This document shows, piece by piece, positions 59,294-64,000 of a stretch of DNA of 64,000 nucleotides. Below the pieces are notes generated by a model. That model had not been told where the DNA came from. It saw only the letters and a list, made by a program, of their open reading frames with translations, and did no database searches. Source of the DNA: Porticoccus sp038143955 (lineage in GTDB: Bacteria > Pseudomonadota > Gammaproteobacteria > Pseudomonadales > Porticoccaceae); contig JAYQMT010000005.1 in the NCBI GenBank assembly GCA_038143955.1, forward strand, positions 868,001 to 932,000, given 5' to 3'. A program made the position numbers and the translations under genes. Every line of letters begins with the position of its first letter. The stretch's first letter is position 1.

Positions 59294-60082
59294 CTAAAAA
59301 TTTTCAACCATAAATTTTCTAGCTAGTATAGCAGTATTAGTGTTTCCATCTGCAATACTATTAATTATTTTTTTAGCTTTCACTTTATCTCCTTGCATAA
59401 AGTAAACCTGTCCTAATTTAAACGTCGCATCGAGATATTTATGGTGTTTTGGATAGTCCCGATGAACCGTTAAAAATTCCTCATGAGCTAGACTTAGCTG
59501 ATTTTGAAGTAAATATATTTCACCAAGCCAATAATGAGCATTAGCAGCATAAGTTCCATTTGGATATTTAATGTCGTGAGAGTTAAAACCTGAAATAGCT
59601 TTATCTATGTTACCTGACTTTAAATTCGCATAGGCATTATCATAGTATTCTTTTTCTTCTTTTAATGAAGGTAAAGGAAGCTTATTTTTATCATCTATTA
59701 TGCTAGTTGTAGTCTCTATAGTTTTATTATTATCTATCTTTGAAGATTTATTTACATATGTAGATTGACTTGATAACCTTCGGTCCAAATTTTGATAATT
59801 ATCTTTCTGCTGTTCAGATATACGGTCAACTTCATTTTTGAGTTCTTCAACTATACCCCTAAGAGATCTTACCTCTTGTTTAAGTAGTTGTGTCTGATAA
59901 TGAGCATCAATATGTAGAGGTTGAGGCGAAGATTTGCTAATAATATGATTATTTTTATTCAAATTAATTTTGATATTTTCAACTGGGGCTGCAGCTATAG
60001 TAACAGTCGAAAAAATCATTCCATATGCCAGAGTAAGGACATTTTTTATAAAATAGCATATCGATGGATTTATGGGTTTCAT
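59294..60082 (-). CDS. cpoB: Cell division coordinator CpoB (YbgF)
   Basis: A 262-residue periplasmic protein. A signal segment (TLAYGMIFSTVTIAAA) is followed by a coiled coil (LLKQEVRSLRGIVEELKNEVDRISEQQKD, given in part) and a C-terminal TPR domain (about residues 140-262) with YDNAYANLKSGNIDKA and ANAHYWLGEIYLLQNQ. CpoB links TolA and PBP1B during septation. It is the last gene of the tol-pal set, 23 bases after pal. Confidence 0.93.
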   Translation of the reverse strand: MKPINPSICYFIKNVLTLAYGMIFSTVTIAAAPVENIKINLNKNNHIISKSSPQPLHIDAHYQTQLLKQEVRSLRGIVEELKNEVDRISEQQKDNYQNLDRRLSSQSTYVNKSSKIDNNKTIETTTSIIDDKNKLPLPSLKEEKEYYDNAYANLKSGNIDKAISGFNSHDIKYPNGTYAANAHYWLGEIYLLQNQLSLAHEEFLTVHRDYPKHHKYLDATFKLGQVYFMQGDKVKAKKIINSIADGNTNTAILARKFMVENF

Positions 60083-60105
60083 AGGATAATATTCGATATT
60101 TTATA

Positions 60106-60594
60106 TTATTTTAATTCTACCCTTCGATTCATAGCCCATGAATCCTCATTGCTACCAAGGGAAGCTGCTTTCTCTTCACCATAACTAACAACTTCAATCA
60201 ACGAATTACTCACGCCTTCTTGGATTAAAAAATCCCGGACAACATTCCCTCTATTTTCTCCTAAAGCCATATTATATTCACGACTACCACGCTCATCTGC
60301 ATGCCCAAGTAAACGAATTTTAGCTGGATTCGAACGCAGACTTTGCGCATGAAGTCTAAGAGCTGATCGTGCCTCAGAGCTAAGCATTACCTTATCAAAC
60401 TCAAAATAAAATACACGAGGAACTTTGATATCTGTTTTTAAGGTAGATCCCTGTATCGAGTTATTTTTTATAGATCCGGTAGTTATGCGGTCATTAGTCA
60501 TAGTAGCTACGCTATTAGTCTTTGTCATCGAACAACCCACTAGAGATACTGACAGGACTATAGTGGCTAAACTATATTTATAGATTTTTTTCAT
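60106..60594 (-). CDS. pal: Peptidoglycan-associated lipoprotein Pal
   Basis: A 162-residue lipoprotein. The signal peptide ends in the lipobox LVGC, so Cys21 or so is lipidated, and the protein sits in the inner leaflet of the outer membrane. The OmpA-like domain (residues ~60-162) has ILLGHADERGSREYNMALGENRG-type sequence (here RLLGHADERGSREYN), which binds diaminopimelate in peptidoglycan. It partners TolB. No frame break. Confidence 0.96.
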   Translation of the reverse strand: MKKIYKYSLATIVLSVSLVGCSMTKTNSVATMTNDRITTGSIKNNSIQGSTLKTDIKVPRVFYFEFDKVMLSSEARSALRLHAQSLRSNPAKIRLLGHADERGSREYNMALGENRGNVVRDFLIQEGVSNSLIEVVSYGEEKAASLGSNEDSWAMNRRVELK

Positions 60595-60660
60595 TTTTAT
60601 TTTTTCCTTTTTAGCAATATTTAAATTTGTTAGACGACATATGCCGAATTTAGTTCTATT

Positions 60661-61937
60661 TTATTTTGGTGACCAAGCGGGTTCACGGACGTCTCCCTGT
60701 TTACTTGGGAGAAGGAATTTTACTCCTGCATCAAGAGAAACAGCTGCTAAAACTCCTCTATTATTTATCTTTGTGGCATAAAGTAGCATAGCACTATTTG
60801 GTGAGACTGTGGGTGATTCATCTAAACTAGTATTAGATAAAATTCTTAAATCACCATTCACTAAATCTTGTGTAGCAATATTAAATTGATGGGCACTTCT
60901 ATGAATCATCACTAAAGTTCTACCATTACTAGCTAGTCTGGGCCTAGCATTATATGATCCTCGGAAAGTAAGGCGTTGCACTTCTCCATTTTTAAGTGTT
61001 AATCTATAAATTTGTGGTGATCCACCTCTATCTGAGGTAAAAACAAGAGATTTACTATCCGGCGCCCAGTTAGGCTCGGTATCAATTGCAAAATGATTTG
61101 TATGGCGTATGAATTTTTCTTTTCTTAGATCATAAGTATAAATCTCAGGATTACCATCTATTGATAAAACTAATGCCAATTTTTTTCCATCAGGTGACCA
61201 TGACGGGGCTCCATTCAATCCCCTAAAGTCAGAAAGTTGCTTCCTATTACCATTAGCTAAATTCTGACGAAACACCGCTGGTCTTCCTGTTTCAAAAGAA
61301 ACATAAACTAACTCTTTTGCATCGGGAGACCAGGAAGGAGACATAATAGGATGATTAGACTCAAGTATTAGTCTTTCTCTAGCGCCATCAACATCGGATA
61401 CCATAAGCTTGTATAATGTTTTGTTGTTTGATTTCAAAGATGTCACATACGCAACCTTGGTAGAAAATGCACCTTCAATTCCTGTTATAGCCTCATATAC
61501 CTGGTCGCTTATATGGTGAGAAAGATCCCTAAGTTGATCCTTAGATCCTTTTGCAATCTTTGTAAAGACTAATCTTGAGCTATGTACTTCTAGCAAACTG
61601 TATGTAATCTCGTAAGTATCGCCACTTAATAACAAGCTTCCAATAACTAGATATTCAGCTCCTAGGATTTTCCAATCACGAAAATATATATCTTTTATCG
61701 TACCTGGAAATGACAGCATATTTTTTCTTGGAATAGGGTCAAAAAGACCACTTCTTTTTAGATCCTCTTCGATAATTCTACTTGTATCTTCAGGAAGTTG
61801 ATTTCCATAAAAAGATAATGGAGCAATAGCTATTTTTGTGGGATTGTCAATTCCTTTGTAATATTAATAGATAGCTCAGCCGATGCTGATAAAGAAATAA
61901 AGACAAATAAAATTATAATCAAATTAATTTTTTTCAA
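60661..61937 (-). CDS. tolB: Tol-Pal translocation protein TolB (one frame break)
   Basis: About 425 residues. A TTG at 61937, five bases after the tolA stop, begins a signal peptide (LIIILFVFISLSASA). The T3 run at 61855-61857 is one base short; corrected, the sequence reads ITKGIDNPTKIAIAPLSFYGNQLP, the N-terminal TolB domain. The C-terminal half is a beta-propeller with repeated 'SWSPDG/APDSK' blades (SPSWSPDAKELVYVS, GAPSWSPDGKKLAL, EPNWAPDSKSLVF). TolB cycles between Pal and TolA. Confidence 0.93.
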
Positions 61938-61941
61938 TTTA

Positions 61942-62582
61942 TTACAACCTCAAGTCATTTGGTTTAAAAACTAACTGCAATTTCCTGAAATTTTTCTCAA
62001 ATGTTTGTATATCTAATTGCTGTAACTTATCAAAACTACCAACTTTATAAATAGCTTGCTCTGCTGATCTATCAAAGGCATTATTCCCACTTGTTTTGAG
62101 TAGCTTCACGCTTATAACTTGGCCTGTTGGAACTAATCTAATTAGTAATTTTGCTTCCATTTCTCTTCTTGAGCTCGGCGGTCTGTTCCAGTTAGCCTCT
62201 ATTCTTTCAATTATATATGCAGAATAGCTAGAAACTATTTTTTTATTTTCTAGTTCTAATTGCTTGCTTACTTGCAACCTTTTCGTTTCTTGCTTCAATA
62301 ATTTTATGTTTTAGGTTTTTTTTCATTATTCTTTTTAGGTTTAGTTTAGGTTTAGGTTTAGGTTTAGGTTTAGGTTTAGGTTTAGGTTTAGGTTTAGGTT
62401 GTAATTTTTTTTTAATTTTTTCATCCAGATTTACTAGCTTCGCTTGTAAATATTTTGGGGGCGACACCTTTTTGTATTTTTATCCCTTCGTCCCATTTAT
62501 TAAAAAGAAAATTATCACTGAATGCAGAATTAGACTCAAAGATATAGCCAAAATTGAGGTTCGTCTGGTTTAGAATATTCAA
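61942..62582 (-). CDS. tolA: TolA (several frame breaks, Pro-Lys repeat)
   Basis: A short TolA-like protein of about 210 residues whose frame is broken several times. From TTG at 62582 the corrected order is MNILNQTNLNLA, one membrane helix (ISLSLILHSVIIFF), GIKIQKGVAPKYLQAKLVNL, a Pro-Lys repeat, a basic helix and the C-terminal domain with SYSAYIIERIEANWNRPPS, EAKLLIRLVPTGQV and VKLLKTSGNNAFDRSAEQAI. Breaks fall in T or C runs, in one repeat unit (62340-62344) and just before the C-terminal frame at 62298. E. coli TolA is ~420 residues, so the periplasmic spacer here is very short. It spans inner to outer membrane in the Tol system. Confidence 0.78.
62334..62398. repeat. Tandem hexamer repeat TTTAGG (11 units) inside tolA
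   Basis: Ten exact copies of TTTAGG and one 5-base copy (TTTAG at 62340-62344). On the coding strand each copy CCTAAA gives Pro-Lys. The short unit breaks the frame. The repeat sits where TolA normally has its long helical spacer. Confidence 0.95.
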
Positions 62583-62587
62583 TTTAC

Positions 62588-63103
62588 TTAGGTGGGTTTA
62601 GGCATTTTTGCTAATGTAGCTTGTTGAACGTTAGCAAGCCCGCGAAATGAATTCATAATTCCCCAAACTGTTCCAAACAGCCCAATATAAGGACTAACAG
62701 ATGCGACACTTGCAAGGAAAGGTAGGTTTTGATTAAGTGCTTCTTCCTCTCGGGATAGTGCAACTCTCATTGATCTTTCAGTACCTTCCATAACAGCCTC
62801 TGGTTCAACACCAGCTTGTTGAGAGAGTTTGCTGAACTCCCTAAATCCTGCTCTAAATACTCCAGGTAACCCTTCACCCGCATCTGAAATTCTTATATCT
62901 TCATATAGTTTATTTAAATCTATCCCTGACCAAAAATCATTCTCAAATTGACGTGAATTATATTCAGCTTCGCGGAGATAAAGCCCTTTCTGAATAATCA
63001 TTACCCAAGACACCACTGAAGCAAGAAAAAGAATCAACATTACAAATTGAACTAAAAAAGAGGCATTAAAAATTAAGCTCCATAAAGATAATTGCTCTGT
63101 CAT
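62588..63103 (-). CDS. tolQ: TolQ, truncated and apparently fused to the tail of TolR
   Basis: A 171-residue protein that matches TolQ through the second membrane helix (SVASVSPYIGLFGTVWGIMNSFRGLANVQQATLA) and then ends in KMPKPT. Normal TolQ continues for ~60 residues with VAPGI-EAL and a third helix, and tolR (~420 bp) follows. Neither is present. The last residues resemble the usual TolR C-terminus (..VGLMTxPT), and tolA starts six bases later, so about 0.6 kb covering the 3' part of tolQ and nearly all tolR seems removed in frame. The TolQ-TolR motor would not work without these parts. The ATG overlaps the ybgC stop by four bases. Confidence 0.8.
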   Translation of the reverse strand: MTEQLSLWSLIFNASFLVQFVMLILFLASVVSWVMIIQKGLYLREAEYNSRQFENDFWSGIDLNKLYEDIRISDAGEGLPGVFRAGFREFSKLSQQAGVEPEAVMEGTERSMRVALSREEEALNQNLPFLASVASVSPYIGLFGTVWGIMNSFRGLANVQQATLAKMPKPT

Positions 63104-63525
63104 GAACTGGTCCTCATGATATTTACTATTCCACCTTGAAGTTTTTTCAACATATTACTAGGTATCGCACATGGAGTCTTTTTATCGTGACTAATACAAA
63201 CTATTTTTACTTCAGCATCTATAAGAAGTTCATTGTTTCTCAGCACAGTTTGAGCAACCATAAAAGAAGTCTTCGCAACCCTTGTTATTTCTGCAGTGGC
63301 GATAATTTCATCGTCTAGCACTGCTGACTGCAAGTATTTAACGCTAAGAGAGTGAACTACGAACTGCAGGCTTCCAAACAGTGCTGGTTTATCAAAACCA
63401 AAAGTTCTTATAAGCTCTGTTCTAGCACGCTCAATATACTTAAGATAATTAGCGTAATAAACAATGCCTCCGGCATCTGTATCCTCTACATATACCCGAA
63501 TAGGTAGACAAAACTTCTGCATCAT
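63100..63525 (-). CDS. ybgC: Tol-Pal-associated acyl-CoA thioesterase YbgC
   Basis: A 141-residue hotdog thioesterase. IRVYVEDTDAGGIVYYANYLKYIERARTE near residue 8 holds the active-site Asp and Tyr of YbgC, and HSLSVKYLQSAVLDDEI and RVAKTSFMVAQTV complete the fold. It is the first gene of the tol-pal operon, directly after ruvB, as in most gammaproteobacteria. No frame break. Confidence 0.95.
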   Translation of the reverse strand: MMQKFCLPIRVYVEDTDAGGIVYYANYLKYIERARTELIRTFGFDKPALFGSLQFVVHSLSVKYLQSAVLDDEIIATAEITRVAKTSFMVAQTVLRNNELLIDAEVKIVCISHDKKTPCAIPSNMLKKLQGGIVNIMRTSS

Positions 63526-63538
63526 CTATAAATAAACC

Positions 63539-64000
63539 TTATATTTCATTTATGATCTTATTTTTTAATTCAAAATGCTCATATGCTAATCGCGAAACTG
63601 TTCGCCCTCTCTGCGTTCGAAGCAAATAGCCTTGTTGGATCAAAAACGGCTCAATGACATCTTCAATGGTATTTCTTTCTTCACTTATCGCTGCAGCCAC
63701 ACTATCGATTCCAACCGGGCCTCCATCAAATTTCTCTATTATTGCTAGCATAACTCGTCGATCCATATGGTCAAATCCACAAGAATCAATATTGAGCATA
63801 TTTAACGCCATATCAGCTATTTGTGATGTAATAACTCCGTCAGCTTTTATATCCGCATAATCTCTGACTCTACGTAGTAATCGATTTGCAATCCGAGGAG
63901 TTCCTCTTGATCGCCTGGCAATTTCTTGAGTGCCATTTTCATCTATTTTCACACCAAGTAATTTTGCCGATCTAGAAACTATCTTGCTTAACTCTTTGTC
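63539..64000 (-). CDS. ruvB: Holliday junction helicase RuvB, C-terminal part (cut by window edge)
   Basis: The frame is open to the right edge, so the N-terminal ATPase with Walker A and B lies outside. Present are the sensor/arginine region GTPRIANRLLRRVRDYA and the winged-helix domain (DHMDRRVMLAIIEKFDGGPVG, IEPFLIQQGYLLRTQRGR), which binds DNA. Upstream codons read SKIVSRSAKLLGVKID, as expected. RuvB pumps branch migration with RuvA. It lies 13 bases before ybgC. Confidence 0.95.
   Translation of the reverse strand, partial: DKELSKIVSRSAKLLGVKIDENGTQEIARRSRGTPRIANRLLRRVRDYADIKADGVITSQIADMALNMLNIDSCGFDHMDRRVMLAIIEKFDGGPVGIDSVAAAISEERNTIEDVIEPFLIQQGYLLRTQRGRTVSRLAYEHFELKNKIINEI

Noticed and set aside
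62334..62398. Telomere-like TTTAGG repeat suggesting a eukaryotic contig or linear chromosome end
   Set aside because: It lies inside tolA and codes for Pro-Lys in the tolA frame, flanked by ordinary bacterial operon genes.
1..64000. CRISPR arrays, insertion sequences, prophage or integrase genes
   Set aside because: No spaced direct repeats, transposase, integrase or phage structural motifs were found on either strand.

Overview
The window is an AT-rich (by eye well under 40 % G+C), densely packed stretch of a gammaproteobacterial chromosome. Lineage evidence is gene order: recA-recX-...-alaS-lysC-tRNA-Ser, arsC-wrbA-DUF2069, rsxABDGE, ruvB-ybgC-tolQ...tolB-pal-cpoB-tRNA-Lys-nadA, with a LexA box at recA. 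This resembles Pseudomonadales-type free-living, probably aquatic bacteria; I do not name a species. No phage, transposon, CRISPR array or rRNA was seen.

Layout. 0-2.8 kb (+): end of a PreP-type M16C protease, a small thioesterase, cmoB. 2.8-26.4 kb (all -): the accessory part. Read in transcription order (right to left) it holds a five-subunit ketone carboxylase operon of the acetophenone-carboxylase type (two HyuA-like subunits, a small Cys-rich subunit, a HyuB-like subunit and an ApcE-like subunit), an acyl-CoA ligase and an SCP-x-type thiolase; then DUF1302 beta-barrel, DUF1329, YCF48-like and RND/MMPL genes; two tRNA-Arg genes; and a second RND + LolA-fold + beta-barrel set, then a flavodoxin. 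The catabolic genes read as ketone -> beta-keto acid -> beta-ketoacyl-CoA -> acyl-CoA + acetyl-CoA. The flanking envelope genes could move a hydrophobic substrate or lipid, which is inference.

26.9-64 kb is mostly housekeeping: tRNA-Ser, lysC, alaS, hinT, a UPF0434 protein, an M23 peptidase, recX, recA, fdxA, sppA, DUF2069, wrbA, arsC, yihY, hda, purMN, DUF3108, dcd, mrp, metG, an rsx operon without rsxC, deaD, a pitrilysin-like M16 protease, perM, bepA, nadA, tRNA-Lys, cpoB, pal, tolB, tolA, a truncated tolQ with no tolR, ybgC and the 3' part of ruvB.

A strong overlay on everything is damage: about 20 genes, many of them essential (alaS, dcd, hda, tolB), carry one-base frame breaks, nearly all inside mono-nucleotide runs. 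The simplest reading is uncorrected single-molecule sequencing error, so these genes are annotated at full length with breakpoints given. Three things are not explained by run-length error alone: the tolQ-tolR fusion, the missing rsxC and the missing csrA.
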